Source: Priestia aryabhattai B8W22
Lineage (GTDB): Bacteria > Bacillota > Bacilli > Bacillales > Bacillaceae_H
Direction of reading: 5' to 3'
DNA: 64,000 bases
NCBI RefSeq assembly: GCF_000956595.1
Contig: NZ_JYOO01000013.1
Location: 62,001-126,000 of the forward strand
Made by a program: the position numbers and the translations under genes. Below are positions 29,681 to 38,817 of this stretch, in pieces. Below the pieces are notes generated by a model. That model was not told where the DNA came from. It did no database searches and worked only from the letters and a program-made list of their open reading frames with translations. Each line of letters begins with the position of its first letter. Within the stretch, counting starts at the first letter, position 1.

Positions 29681-30607
29681 ATGAACTTAAATCATGACAA
29701 AGATGGTGTGACGTATGCGGTCCTTTCTTATCTTATGTGGGGACTCACGCCAATTTATTGGAAGCTGGTTCACCACGTAGCACCAGGTGAGATTTTAGCT
29801 CAGCGCGTTTTTTGGTCTTTTATTTTTATGCTTATTCTTTTATTAATGACAAAGAAATGGCGTACATACATTACGTTTGTAAAACAAATAGTGAAAAAAC
29901 CATCCTTATTTTGGTCCCTTTTTATTGCATCTGTACTTATTAGTGCCAATTGGGGCATTTTTATGTGGGCTGTCATCGAGGGGAAAATAGTAGAGGCAAG
30001 CCTTGGCCAATATATTAATCCGCTAACAAGTGTTTTATTAGGTATCATTTTCTTAAAAGAGAGATTAAGCGTGACTCAAATTTTTGCCTTTATACTAGCA
30101 GGAATCGGAGTATTAACACTCAGTCTTCATTATGGTGTAGTTCCGTGGATTTCACTTAGTTTAGCTCTTACCTTTGGATTATATGGGTTGGCAAAGAAAA
30201 AGATTAAAGCTGATTCAACAATTGGATTAACTCTTGAAACGATGGTCATCTCTCCTATTGCATTAGTGTACATAGGCTACCTCACGTTTCAATCACACTT
30301 GCAGTTTTTTGATTCTTTTTCAACAAGTCTTTTATTAATGGGAAGTGGAATGGTCACAGCTCTACCACTCTTATTATTCACAAAAAGTGCTAAAAAAGTA
30401 TCATTATCAATGCTTGGTATTCTTCAATATATTTCACCAACCTTGTCTTTACTAGCAGGAGTGGTTCTATACCATGAATCGCTGACAAAAGCTCATGTTA
30501 TTGCTTTTAGTTTCATTTGGTTAGCTCTTATTATTTATACGTGTTCATCTATTACCAAACGGGGAAACGCAACTAAAAAGCAAATAAAGAATGAGATGAA
30601 AGCATAG
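29681..30607 (+). CDS. rarD: RarD family EamA transporter
   Basis: A 308-residue membrane protein with ten predicted spans in two EamA repeats. The N-terminal GVTYAVLSYLMWGLTPIYWK, LAQRVFWSFIF, NWGIFMWAV and SLGQYINPLTSVLLG are characteristic of RarD, a drug/metabolite-superfamily permease linked to chloramphenicol sensitivity in other bacteria. Its natural substrate is unknown. An RBS (GGAAGAAG) precedes the ATG. It is followed 63 bp later by a TatD-like hydrolase on the same strand. Confidence 0.92.
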   Translation: MNLNHDKDGVTYAVLSYLMWGLTPIYWKLVHHVAPGEILAQRVFWSFIFMLILLLMTKKWRTYITFVKQIVKKPSLFWSLFIASVLISANWGIFMWAVIEGKIVEASLGQYINPLTSVLLGIIFLKERLSVTQIFAFILAGIGVLTLSLHYGVVPWISLSLALTFGLYGLAKKKIKADSTIGLTLETMVISPIALVYIGYLTFQSHLQFFDSFSTSLLLMGSGMVTALPLLLFTKSAKKVSLSMLGILQYISPTLSLLAGVVLYHESLTKAHVIAFSFIWLALIIYTCSSITKRGNATKKQIKNEMKA

Positions 30608-30670
30608 CAGACTTATACATTTTTTTTACGTATTATCTCTAAACAAATTGGGCTGGAAGGAATGGGAATT

Positions 30671-31441
30671 ATGAAACTAATCATTGACTCTCATATTCAT
30701 CTCGATCAATATGAACCGAAAAGCTGGAAAGACGTAATTAAGCAGGATCCTTCGTTAAAAGCGCTTATTTCTGTATCTTCTACATTACACTCATGCCAAC
30801 TTAATCAAAAAATCAGCAAGTTATATTCCTGCGTGAAACCCGCCTACGGATTTCACCCTGAACAAATGCTGCCTTCTTCAAATGAATTAGCGGAGCTGCT
30901 TGCTTGGATTGATCAAAACAATGAAGAAATGATCGCTGTTGGTGAGGTTGGCCTACCTTATTACTTAAGGCAGACATATACTCTTTCTCTAGAGCCCTAT
31001 TTGGAGCTGCTTGAAGCTTTTATTATTCATTCAAAAAAGTGGGGAAAGCCGTTAATTCTGCATGCTGTATATGAAGATGCTGAGATCGTGTGCGACTTAC
31101 TAGAAAAATATTCTGTGTCTAAAGCTCACTTCCACTGGTTCAAAGGAGCTAAAAAAACCGTTGAACGAATGAAAAACAACGGTTACTATATTTCCGTTAC
31201 ACCTGATATTGTATATAAGCCTAAAACCCAAGCGCTTGCCACGGATTACCCTCTTGACTATTTGATGATTGAAACAGATGGTCCGTGGCCATTTGAAGGA
31301 CCTTTTCAAAACCAGACAACTGTTCCATCAATGATGCATCAGTCCGTTCAGGAAATAGCACGTCTCAAAAGGGTTTCTGTAACGGAAACATATGATTTTT
31401 TATATCGAAATACAGCTTGTTTTTATAATCTCTCCACATAA
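30671..31441 (+). CDS. TatD-family metal-dependent hydrolase
   Basis: A 256-residue TIM-barrel hydrolase. Metal ligands are visible as DSHIHLD (residues 6-12), GEVGLPY, LILHAVYED, HFHWFKGA and ETDGPWPF. The family includes 3'-5' DNA/RNA exonucleases such as TatD and YabD, so nucleic-acid processing is the likeliest role, though this member is diverged. ATG 30671 was chosen because GGAAGGA lies 9 bp before it; the in-frame ATG at 30662 touches this RBS. It may share a transcript with rarD. Its own terminator follows. Confidence 0.85.
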   Translation: MKLIIDSHIHLDQYEPKSWKDVIKQDPSLKALISVSSTLHSCQLNQKISKLYSCVKPAYGFHPEQMLPSSNELAELLAWIDQNNEEMIAVGEVGLPYYLRQTYTLSLEPYLELLEAFIIHSKKWGKPLILHAVYEDAEIVCDLLEKYSVSKAHFHWFKGAKKTVERMKNNGYYISVTPDIVYKPKTQALATDYPLDYLMIETDGPWPFEGPFQNQTTVPSMMHQSVQEIARLKRVSVTETYDFLYRNTACFYNLST

Positions 31442-31470
31442 AAAGCCTTTCCCTAAGGAAAGGCCTTTTA
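31440..31470. terminator. Terminator after the TatD-like gene
   Basis: AAAAGCCTTTCC pairs with GGAAAGGCCTTTT (one bulge). It also serves the minus-strand small gene ending at 31474. Confidence 0.8.
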
Positions 31471-31473
31471 TAT

Positions 31474-31611
31474 CTAAATTCGTTTCACAAGTTTTACGAT
31501 CAGCACAATCACTGCAATGACAAGAAGAATGTGAATGATGCCGCCGCCAATATGAAAAACTAATCCTAATAACCAAAAAATAAATAAAAGTCCAATAATC
31601 GTCCACAACAT
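31474..31611 (-). CDS. Lmo0937-family tiny membrane protein
   Basis: A 45-residue protein: MLWTIIGLLFIFWLLGLVF forms one hydrophobic helix, HIGGGIIH a Gly-rich turn, and the rest a second helix ending KLVKRI. This is the pattern of the Lmo0937 family (DUF5670), small stress-induced membrane proteins of Bacillales with unknown function. AAAGGAG lies before the ATG at normal spacing. A sigma-B promoter stands 46-70 bp upstream, so it should be induced by general stress and stationary phase. Confidence 0.85.
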   Translation of the reverse strand: MLWTIIGLLFIFWLLGLVFHIGGGIIHILLVIAVIVLIVKLVKRI

Positions 31612-31656
31612 AATTTTTTCTCCTTTTTTATATGTAGTATTTGTTATAATTTTATA

Positions 31657-31681
31657 TTTCCCTAAATATGCATAAATAAAC
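31657..31681 (-). promoter_or_regulatory. Sigma-B promoter
   Basis: GTTTAT-N13-GGGAAA on the minus strand is close to the sigma-B consensus GTTTAA-N13/15-GGGWAW and is well placed before the Lmo0937-family gene. Confidence 0.78.
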
Positions 31682-31798
31682 GCATTTCATATACATCTTT
31701 TCACTAAAGAAGGTTCACATAATGTACAAAAAGCAATCATGTTCTCTGTGGTAAAATAAGTATGTAATCTTATTTAATTTAAGCGGAGATGATTAACT

Positions 31799-32242
31799 AT
31801 GACATGGATTGTACTACTTTCCATTATTCTTATAAGTGCGCTCAAAATATTAGTAACGTGTCTTCCAACTCCAGTTGTCAAATGGCTCTTGAGCAAGTTC
31901 CAATTACATCCAACACTTGATGATCAAAACGCTACTGTCACAGTTGATGGGAAACATTTAGAAGGCAAAGATAAAATTCAAGTGATTGATTATTTTAATA
32001 AAGCAACATTTTTAAAACAATATTATGTCCATGAAGGAAATAAGGACTATTATAAACGCCTAGAAGACAGTGAAACTCCACTTGTTATCGATACGAAAAA
32101 AGGGAAAAACGATGTTCGATTATGCGTATACAGCTATCATGATCATGTCGACGTCGTGAAACAATACAAAAAGAAGATTATCGCCTACAGCCTGCTTTCT
32201 GATCATCTTCAAAAGCAGTCCATAACAGCTGACCTAGCTTAA
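31799..32242 (+). CDS. yfmQ: YfmQ-family protein
   Basis: A 147-residue protein with an N-terminal membrane helix (residues 3-19) and a soluble domain. The stretches LVTCLPTPVVKWLLSKF, VIDYFNKATFLKQYY and FVIDTKKGK-like PLVIDTKKGKNDVRL match B. subtilis YfmQ. Its function is unknown; the protein is probably membrane-anchored with the domain inside. GGAGATG-type RBS. It is monocistronic and ends in its own terminator. Confidence 0.83.
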   Translation: MTWIVLLSIILISALKILVTCLPTPVVKWLLSKFQLHPTLDDQNATVTVDGKHLEGKDKIQVIDYFNKATFLKQYYVHEGNKDYYKRLEDSETPLVIDTKKGKNDVRLCVYSYHDHVDVVKQYKKKIIAYSLLSDHLQKQSITADLA

Positions 32243-32245
32243 ATC

Positions 32246-32270
32246 AGTCGCCTATAAGGCGGCTTTTTTA
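32246..32270 (+). terminator. yfmQ terminator
   Basis: GTCGCCT pairs with AGGCGGC, followed by TTTTTTA. Confidence 0.8.
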
Positions 32271-32385
32271 GTTTGTAGTTTTAGTTTGAAGCTATCTTAT
32301 TTAAAAATACCAAACTTTAACATTAATTCTAATGCTATAATATAAATTAATAGAATTTTCTAACTTTTTTAAGAGGTGATGAATA

Positions 32386-33687
32386 ATGCTTTCTTTGTTA
32401 GGGTTTGGAATGATTGTAACGTTTCTTTTTCTTGTTATTAGTAAACGCTTGTCCGTGGTTGTTGCTTTTATTTTTGTCGCTATCTTCTTTGGGGTAATTG
32501 GAGGTTTTAGTGCTGATATGGGAGATATGATGATGAAAGGTATTTTGAAAGTAGCTCCTACGGCCATCATGATCGTTTTTGCTATTTTATATTTTGGATT
32601 AATGATTGACGTCGGTTTATTTGATCCTATGATTTCTCGTATCCTAAACATTGTGAAAGGAGATCCTTTAAAAGTTGTAATGGCAACTGCCGTTATTACA
32701 ATGCTCGTTGGCTTGGATGGAGATGGCTCTTCTACATTTTTAATTACGGTTTCTGCCTTACTTCCTTTGTACACAAAATTAGGAATGAACCGACTAATAC
32801 TTGCGTGTGTTATTAGTTTAAGCGCGGGTGTTATGAATATGATTCCCTGGGGAGGTCCTCTAGTAAGAGCGGCAGCAAGTCTACAATTAGAAGTATCAGA
32901 TTTATTTAACCCTCTGATTCCAGCTATGGCAGCCGGATTGATGTGGACTTTATTTTCAGCATACTTACTTGGAAAAAAAGAGAAAGCGCGCTTAGGAACC
33001 ATTCATTTAAAAGGGGCATCCATGGCTTTTGCTGAACAGCTTTCAGCTCATGAGCCACCTGCAAAGCCGCCTAGACTTTTTTGGTTTAATGCCTTATTGA
33101 CACTTTGCTTAATGGCTCTCTTGATCTTAGACATACTCCCTATTCCCATTTTATTTGCCATTGCCTTTGCCATTGCTTTATTTGTTAATTTTCCTCATCC
33201 AAAAGAGCAGCAGGAAAGAATCTTAAGTCATGCAAACAGCTTTGTAATGGTTAGTACATTAGTTTTTGCAGCAGGAATCTTTACAGGCGTTTTTACAGAA
33301 ACAAAAATGATGCACGCTATGGCCAATACAATTGTCAGTCTTACTCCTGAATGGCTAGGCTCTCACCTACCCTTAGTTGTAGCAATAACGAGCCTTCCTC
33401 TTAGCTTTGTGTTTTCACCTGATGCTTATTACTTTGGCATTTTGCCTGTTATTAGCCATACAGCCGCTAATTTTGGCGTAGAACCGGTAGAAATAGGACG
33501 AGCAGCTTTATTGGGACATTCCACAACTGGGTTTCCTCTATCCCCTTTAGTGCCTGCTACTTTCATTCTGATCGGACTGGTTAAAGTAGATTTCGGCGAG
33601 CATCAAAAGTTCCTTTTTAAATGGGCCTTTGGGACAACTATCATCATGACGATTACAGCCATTTTAACGAATGCTATTTCCTTTTAG
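32386..33687 (+). CDS. CitMHS-family citrate/divalent-metal transporter
   Basis: A 433-residue membrane protein with about 11-12 spans. VGLDGDGSSTFLITVSALLPLY and MIPWGGPLVRAAASL are hallmarks of the CitMHS family, in which B. subtilis CitM takes up Mg-citrate and CitH Ca-citrate in symport with protons. Which metal complex this one takes cannot be told. No CitS/CitT two-component pair is adjacent. GAGGTGATGA precedes the ATG. A long hairpin lies downstream. Confidence 0.9.
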   Translation: MLSLLGFGMIVTFLFLVISKRLSVVVAFIFVAIFFGVIGGFSADMGDMMMKGILKVAPTAIMIVFAILYFGLMIDVGLFDPMISRILNIVKGDPLKVVMATAVITMLVGLDGDGSSTFLITVSALLPLYTKLGMNRLILACVISLSAGVMNMIPWGGPLVRAAASLQLEVSDLFNPLIPAMAAGLMWTLFSAYLLGKKEKARLGTIHLKGASMAFAEQLSAHEPPAKPPRLFWFNALLTLCLMALLILDILPIPILFAIAFAIALFVNFPHPKEQQERILSHANSFVMVSTLVFAAGIFTGVFTETKMMHAMANTIVSLTPEWLGSHLPLVVAITSLPLSFVFSPDAYYFGILPVISHTAANFGVEPVEIGRAALLGHSTTGFPLSPLVPATFILIGLVKVDFGEHQKFLFKWAFGTTIIMTITAILTNAISF

Positions 33688-34013
33688 GATCCTACCATAA
33701 AAAGGAAGCCGACTACCATAAGGCAATCGGCTCACACATGTAGGATATTGATTTAACACTAACAAAGTACAACACAACACTAGTAATTATATAATATATT
33801 TCATTATATTGAAAGCGATTTCATATATATATTTTCAAAAATATTTTTTTATTTGTTTTTCATAGAAAAGAACCACGTTTCAGCCAATTCGAAACGTGGT
33901 TCTTTTCTGTAAGGACTTGCCCTACAGGCTATAAATGTAAGTTACGTTCATTATAGCACGAGCCCGTATATAGATTCCATGGTAATTACTGTATTATCTC
34001 GTTACGTTATGAC
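33688..34013. other. 326-base intergenic region with a perfect 18-bp hairpin
   Basis: AGAAAAGAACCACGTTTC (33864-33881) pairs perfectly with GAAACGTGGTTCTTTTCT (33891-33908) over a 9-base loop, a likely bidirectional terminator between converging genes. A smaller AGCCGA/TCGGCT hairpin lies near 33706-33731. The rest is AT-rich without features. Confidence 0.65.
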
Positions 34014-34541
34014 TCATTGTATTTTTCTGTCCATGTGCAGCGTATTCCATGGTTCATCCTGTTCAGCTAGCCTTTTGATAAAGCCTTGTGAAGCCCAAAA
34101 AGGAATAGCTCCAGGTAAAAAAGGATGAGTATGCAGATACAGCGTGTCATAAAAATGACTTTGGGCAAATTGTTCAACCGCTTTTAACAGCTGCTGTCCG
34201 ATGCCTAGACGTCGGTACGCTGGATCCACATAGCACTTTACAATCTCGGCTGCAGTTCTATGTTCATATCGCTCTTTTAATGCATGAAACCGTCCATCGT
34301 AAGCGTATAAACCAATGGTCCCAATTACTTGTTGACTTTCCGTAACAGCTGCAAAAAAAGCAGCGCCTTTCGCTTGAACATAATGTTCATTAAAATGAAG
34401 CAAATCCACAGGAAGCTGATTTTTTTCCAGCATAGGAAACAGTTCATTTCGCATATTCATGACAAACTGAACCACTTCAGCATCCTTTTCTCTTACTTCT
34501 TTAATTTGATACATTTGTACTTCTTGCACGGTTACTGTCAC
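34014..34541 (-). CDS. GNAT-family N-acetyltransferase
   Basis: A GNAT acetyltransferase of up to 175 residues. The acetyl-CoA-binding loop VDPAYRRLGIGQQLL (about residue 110) and the C-terminal PFWASQGFIKR are clear. The acceptor is unknown. The start is uncertain: AAAAGGA abuts the GTG at 34541; a GTG at 34529 and an ATG at 34514 are in frame, and the domain fits the ATG start best (MYQIKEVREKDAEVV). It lies 58 bp downstream of the binding-protein gene with no terminator between, so it may share the cobalamin-riboswitch transcript. Confidence 0.85.
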   Translation of the reverse strand: MTVTVQEVQMYQIKEVREKDAEVVQFVMNMRNELFPMLEKNQLPVDLLHFNEHYVQAKGAAFFAAVTESQQVIGTIGLYAYDGRFHALKERYEHRTAAEIVKCYVDPAYRRLGIGQQLLKAVEQFAQSHFYDTLYLHTHPFLPGAIPFWASQGFIKRLAEQDEPWNTLHMDRKIQ

Positions 34542-34598
34542 GTCCTTTTATCTGTCATTTTATACGTTCTCTTTTCCCTATCTATGCCTCAATATTGA

Positions 34599-36140
34599 CT
34601 ATGAGGTTACATCTAAATGCTGAGTCAGCATATAATACTCGCTTGGATTTGTTGTCCAGTTTTTCACTTTTTGATTATAAGCAACAACAATGTTTGGGTG
34701 TACAATCGATGACGTCAGCATTTTTCTATTAATCAAGGCGGTTGCTTGTTTGGCTAACTGATCTCGTTTTGCGTCATCTACTGTGGAATTTAACTGGTGA
34801 ATCATTTTTGTTAGCTTATCATCATTAATCCGGCTGGCATTTAAACCACCGCCGGGCAAATAGTTCGTACTTAAATAATAGCTGGCATCCCCTCTAGGTG
34901 CTGTGATAAGGCTGTACAATGCTAAATCCCAATCATCTTTTGCCATTAAATATTCATCGCTGTCCTCAACGAGATGAATCTTAATATTGATTCCTAACTC
35001 TTTCGCATTAGACTGTATAAGCTGAGCAATCAAAGGAAGTTCTGGCAAAGAACTGTATGTGACAAGAGAGAGCGATAATGGCTTTCCGTTTCTGATTGCT
35101 TTTCCATTTTTGATTTGATAACCTGCCTTCTCCAAATACTTTCTAGCAGATACGATACCTCTTTGATCATTAGCAGTACTATCAGCAAAAGGAAATTGGG
35201 GTAAAAATGGCCCTCGAGCCGCTGCCGCTTGATTGTTCATTATGCTGCTGACAATTTCTTTTCGGTTCAATAAAGCATCGATAGTTTTTCTTACATTTTC
35301 ATCTTTTAATGCGTCATTGGTTTGATTATAAAGCAATAAATGGGTACGCACACTAGGTACTCCACTTACCTTAAAAGACGGATCTGTTTGTAAAGTGCTC
35401 AAGCTTTCTAAAGGCGGGCGATAAATAATATCGGCTGTTCCAGATTGAAGAGCAGCAACTCGCGCATTAGCATCTTCGTTAAATGCAAAAATCGCGTTTT
35501 TCAATTTCACTTTCCCATTCCAATAATGTTCATATCTCCCTAATTTCACTTGATTTCCTTGATCAAAAGACAAGACGCGAAATGGGCCCGTACCAGTGGG
35601 CTTCTTAGCTATATTAGAAGCATGAACGTCTATAATAGCTGTATTTGGATGCACTAATTCAGAAGGAAATTTAGGGATTGGTTCTTTTAACGTAATTGTG
35701 AGCATATGACCGTTTGCTTTCATTTCTTTGATTTTTAAAGCGTTTCTCATCGCATAGCTTTGATTTATTGCTCTTTGAAGAGAAGACTTCACGGCGCTTG
35801 CATCCAGCGCTTTTCCATTTTGAAACGTGATGTTCTTTCTTATTGCAAATGTCCACGTAAGACCGTTATCTTTTGTTTCCCACTTTTCAGCAAGCCAAGG
35901 CTTTAGTTTTAAATCGTCGCTAATCTTAACAAGCGTCTCTCCCACTCCGGCACGAACTGCCGTGTAATCATCATCGGTATGGGGGTCAAGGGTTGCAGGT
36001 GTGAAATTAAATAAAAATGTAGCGCTTTTATCCGTTTTCTCTCCTTTTTTCATACTCATACTCTCTTCATGAGACGTGCAAGCAGTAAGACAAAGTAAAA
36101 CAAAAAGTAATATAGATACAAGTTTTTTATTATTTGTCAT
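34599..36140 (-). CDS. ABC-transporter solute-binding lipoprotein (SBP_bac_5/NikA-like), under a cobalamin riboswitch
   Basis: A 513-residue family-5 extracellular binding protein (OppA/NikA/CntA type). LCLTACTSHEE is a lipobox with Cys at residue 21. Family marks are FNFTPATLDPHTDDDYTAVRA, KPWLAEKWETKDNGLTWTF and GTGPFRVLSFDQGNQV. No permease or ATPase gene is adjacent. The leader carries a cobalamin riboswitch and terminator, so synthesis falls when B12 is plentiful. This favours a cobalt, nickel/cobalt-chelate or corrinoid-related ligand over peptides; the ligand itself is inferred. RBS AGAAGGTGG precedes the ATG. Confidence 0.85.
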   Translation of the reverse strand: MTNNKKLVSILLFVLLCLTACTSHEESMSMKKGEKTDKSATFLFNFTPATLDPHTDDDYTAVRAGVGETLVKISDDLKLKPWLAEKWETKDNGLTWTFAIRKNITFQNGKALDASAVKSSLQRAINQSYAMRNALKIKEMKANGHMLTITLKEPIPKFPSELVHPNTAIIDVHASNIAKKPTGTGPFRVLSFDQGNQVKLGRYEHYWNGKVKLKNAIFAFNEDANARVAALQSGTADIIYRPPLESLSTLQTDPSFKVSGVPSVRTHLLLYNQTNDALKDENVRKTIDALLNRKEIVSSIMNNQAAAARGPFLPQFPFADSTANDQRGIVSARKYLEKAGYQIKNGKAIRNGKPLSLSLVTYSSLPELPLIAQLIQSNAKELGINIKIHLVEDSDEYLMAKDDWDLALYSLITAPRGDASYYLSTNYLPGGGLNASRINDDKLTKMIHQLNSTVDDAKRDQLAKQATALINRKMLTSSIVHPNIVVAYNQKVKNWTTNPSEYYMLTQHLDVTS

Positions 36141-36170
36141 TCATTTTTCCACCTTCTATTTTAAATACAC

Positions 36171-36200
36171 AAAAAAGCACTTCTTAAAAAAGAAGTGCTT
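36171..36200 (-). terminator. Riboswitch expression-platform terminator
   Basis: AAGCACTTCTT pairs with AAGAAGTGCTT, followed on the minus strand by TTTTG. It lies between the cobalamin aptamer and the binding-protein start, fitting B12-induced termination. Confidence 0.85.
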
Positions 36201-36294
36201 GCCTTCACAACAAATCTAGATAAACGTATCCCTTGTTTATCGTATTTTTGATTCTGCCAAAACACCTCCCTATCCTCGTAGGTTATTGTGTGCT

Positions 36295-36450
36295 GCGATT
36301 TATGGCAGGTCTCCTGGCTTCAAGTCACTGCCTTATACCGCCTTCCCGTCTCTAAATAGACAGTGGCTTCTTGACATAAGGCTCCTTGTTACAGTGGCGG
36401 GACCGCTCCGGATTTGCACCGGATTCCCTTTTAAGGCAATTGAAAAACAA
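36295..36450 (-). ncRNA. Cobalamin (AdoCbl) riboswitch
   Basis: The minus strand carries the aptamer cores in order: GGTGCAAATCCGGAGCGG, TCCCGCCACTGTAAC, GAGCC...GTCAAGAAGCCACTG and finally the B12 box GCCAGGAGACCTGCC (plus-strand 36303-36317). This is the class-I cobalamin riboswitch layout. It lies directly after the ftsZ-like gene and before a terminator and the solute-binding protein gene. Confidence 0.95.
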
Positions 36451-36478
36451 TTACCACCATAAAAGCTTGTTATTTAAT

Positions 36479-37483
36479 TTAGTAGCGTGCTCTTGAAACT
36501 CTAGAAGTAGAAGCTGATGGTGAAATGTCTTCATCATCAAATCCAGTGGCAATAACGGTTACCATCATTTCGTCCTTTAAATCTTCATTGATCACGGACC
36601 CAAAAATCATATTTAAGTCCTGATCAGAAGCGGACGTGACAATATCTGCTGCTTCCTGTACTTCGTAAAGACTCAGGCTGCTGCCGCTCGTAATGTTCAA
36701 CAGCACGCCCCTTGCTCCATCAATCGATGCATCTAGCAGCGGACTAGAAATCGCTTTTTTCGCTGCTTCAATTGCCCGATCTGATCCGGAAGCTCGTCCG
36801 ATACCCATAAGCGCAAATCCTTGATTAGACATGATTGTTTTTACATCAGCAAAGTCAAGGTTAATCAGCCCCGGAACAGCGATTAAATCTGAAATACCTT
36901 GAATACCTTGGCGAAGAACATTATCTGCTTCACGGAATGCTTCAAGCATAGGCGTCTTTTTATCGACAATTTCAAGCAAGCGGTCGTTTGGAATCACAAT
37001 AAGGGTATCTACCGATTCATTCATCGCAGTAATACCGCCTACTGCTTGCTTCGTACGTTTATTTCCTTCAAACTTGAAAGGGCGAGTAACTACTCCAATT
37101 GTTAAAGCATTTAGTTCACGGGCAATTTGGGCAATAACCGGAGCTGCTCCAGTACCAGTGCCTCCCCCCATGCCAGCTGTTACGAATACCATATCTGCGC
37201 CTTGCAGTACTTCTTGAATTTGTTCTCTGCTTTCTTCGGCTGCTTCTCTTCCTACTTCTGGATTAGCTCCTGCACCTAATCCTCGCGTTAATGCTGCACC
37301 AATCTGCATTTTCACATCTGCTTTAGATAAATTAAGCGCCTGAGCATCCGTATTAACGGCAATAAATTCTACCCCTTGTACACCATGTTCAATCATACGG
37401 TTAACGGTGTTATTTCCTCCACCGCCGACTCCAATTACTTTAATTCGCACTAACGGCGATACATCTGCATCAAATCCAAACAT
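36479..37483 (-). CDS. FtsZ paralogue lacking the C-terminal tail
   Basis: A 334-residue tubulin-like GTPase very similar to Bacillus FtsZ. The GTP-binding [11 protein letters not shown], the [15 protein letters not shown] start and the T7 catalytic loop [15 protein letters not shown] are intact, so polymerisation and GTP hydrolysis should work. Unlike typical FtsZ (382 residues in B. subtilis) it stops about 17 residues after [11 protein letters not shown]. It therefore lacks the linker and the C-terminal peptide that binds FtsA, SepF, EzrA and ZapA. It is outside the division-cell-wall cluster. ATG 37483 follows GAGGAGG. It looks like a second copy, not the main cell-division gene. Confidence 0.92.
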   Translation of the reverse strand: MFGFDADVSPLVRIKVIGVGGGGNNTVNRMIEHGVQGVEFIAVNTDAQALNLSKADVKMQIGAALTRGLGAGANPEVGREAAEESREQIQEVLQGADMVFVTAGMGGGTGTGAAPVIAQIARELNALTIGVVTRPFKFEGNKRTKQAVGGITAMNESVDTLIVIPNDRLLEIVDKKTPMLEAFREADNVLRQGIQGISDLIAVPGLINLDFADVKTIMSNQGFALMGIGRASGSDRAIEAAKKAISSPLLDASIDGARGVLLNITSGSSLSLYEVQEAADIVTSASDQDLNMIFGSVINEDLKDEMMVTVIATGFDDEDISPSASTSRVSRARY

Positions 37484-37841
37484 TCTAAGTTCCTCCTCAA
37501 TGATCAAAATTACTTTCTCTTATTATCCGAAAAAACACGTGAAGAACCTTTTACTCCTATATTTAACGCGTAACTGTTCTTTTGTTTTACAGATTTTATA
37601 CATTTCTCTTTTAACCTTTAAATCTTTACATCTTTATGTAAAATTATTGTTGTTCTGAAGTTAGTACGCCGAACTTTTTTTGGTTTTCCCACTCAAAACG
37701 GCATATAAGCTTATTGTATCATTCATTTGACAGATGTCTGTATTTAATTTTGAGTAAGATGTGACTAAGAGAATAATATTTTTATAGACAAAATGAGAAA
37801 AAGCCCTTAGAAATAAGGGCTTCTCTAGATAATAAACCGTT
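37484..37841. other. 358-base intergenic region
   Basis: Contains a minus-strand terminator for the tautomerase gene (AAGCCCTTA/TAAGGGCTT, 37801-37822, followed by TTTTTCTC). The ftsZ-paralogue promoter must lie here; a TTTAAA...TATAAA pair near 37570-37615 is possible but weak. Nothing else is visible. Confidence 0.55.
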
Positions 37842-38231
37842 TTACAATTTCCCAGTTAAGAATTGAGCTTCCCCCATGCCAAAGCTCCAATCAGCATTAC
37901 CGTTCTCAACAATTGAAATCATAATGTCGTTTGGCTGAATACCGCAGCTTTCTCCCAGCTCTTTTACAATTAATTTGTAAAGAGCTTGTTTTTGCTCTTC
38001 TGTTCGCTGTTTGCTCGTCACACTTATAATAACCAAATCCTTGCTTCTCTCAAAGCCAAGACCTGTATCTTCAATAATCATTTCATGAGCAGGATGCTGG
38101 TGTACAATTTGATAACGATCACGTTCTGGCACGCCAAAGGCTTCTAGCATTGCTCGGTGAGCAGCGTCTAGTAATGTTTTTAACTCTTTTTCGTCTCTTC
38201 CTTCTATTACATCAAATCTGAGTAATGGCAT
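37842..38231 (-). CDS. Tautomerase-family protein
   Basis: A 129-residue protein of the 4-oxalocrotonate tautomerase/MIF superfamily, long form. The N-terminal Pro after Met ([17 protein letters not shown]), the catalytic base in this superfamily, is present. Later marks are [35 protein letters not shown] and a C-terminal [12 protein letters not shown]. It resembles B. subtilis YrdN-type tautomerases. The substrate is unknown. AGGTTACT-type RBS. Monocistronic, with a terminator. Confidence 0.85.
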   Translation of the reverse strand: MPLLRFDVIEGRDEKELKTLLDAAHRAMLEAFGVPERDRYQIVHQHPAHEMIIEDTGLGFERSKDLVIISVTSKQRTEEQKQALYKLIVKELGESCGIQPNDIMISIVENGNADWSFGMGEAQFLTGKL

Positions 38232-38398
38232 ACTAAGTAACCTCCAGCTTTTTGTCTAATGTATTATTGCTTCATCATATCACAACTATCATTTGTAAAA
38301 AAAAGATATGCTATTCAAAATGTGCTCTCTACTGAAAGAGACCTCAAAAACTTCAATAAAAGCTGAACCTAATAAAAAGAAATGAGCAGCATAACGGC

Positions 38399-38557
38399 TC
38401 ATTTCATTAGTATAAAAACATTTATAATAAGAGCTAAAATACATACAGATACAATGGCAATGAGTACGTTCATCACAAGGTTTTGCGAGGATGTTTTGGC
38501 TTGTTTTTTCATATCAGCCCGACTCATCTGTTGCTTTTCATGATCACTTTTAGACAT
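38399..38557 (-). CDS. Small single-span membrane protein
   Basis: A 52-residue protein with a hydrophilic N-terminal half (MSKSDHEKQQMSRADMKKQ) and a C-terminal membrane helix (NVLIAIVSVCILALIINVF). ATG 38557 follows GGAGAGG at 7 bp; the longer upstream frame has no RBS. A hairpin AAATGAGC/GCTCATTT (38380-38404) overlaps the stop codon and acts as terminator. No family is recognised. Confidence 0.7.
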   Translation of the reverse strand: MSKSDHEKQQMSRADMKKQAKTSSQNLVMNVLIAIVSVCILALIINVFILMK

Positions 38558-38817
38558 CACGTAGCCTCTCCTATTCATCAAAATGTCAGCAGTGTGTAAA
38601 TGATTTTTGAGAAACTTTGATCCAGTTCTTTTGTATAAACAGCAGCACATGCAGGTTATCATCAGTTATTTTAGCATGTTTTGTCAAATAAGTGGACTAT
38701 GTAGCGCTTCAATTTAGTATTCACGGCCAAATATATTTAAATTCGTTGCTTTTCTCTTCTTTTCTCGCTATTGTTTGAGAAGAAGGATAATTAGATACGA
38801 TAAAGGATGATACGATA

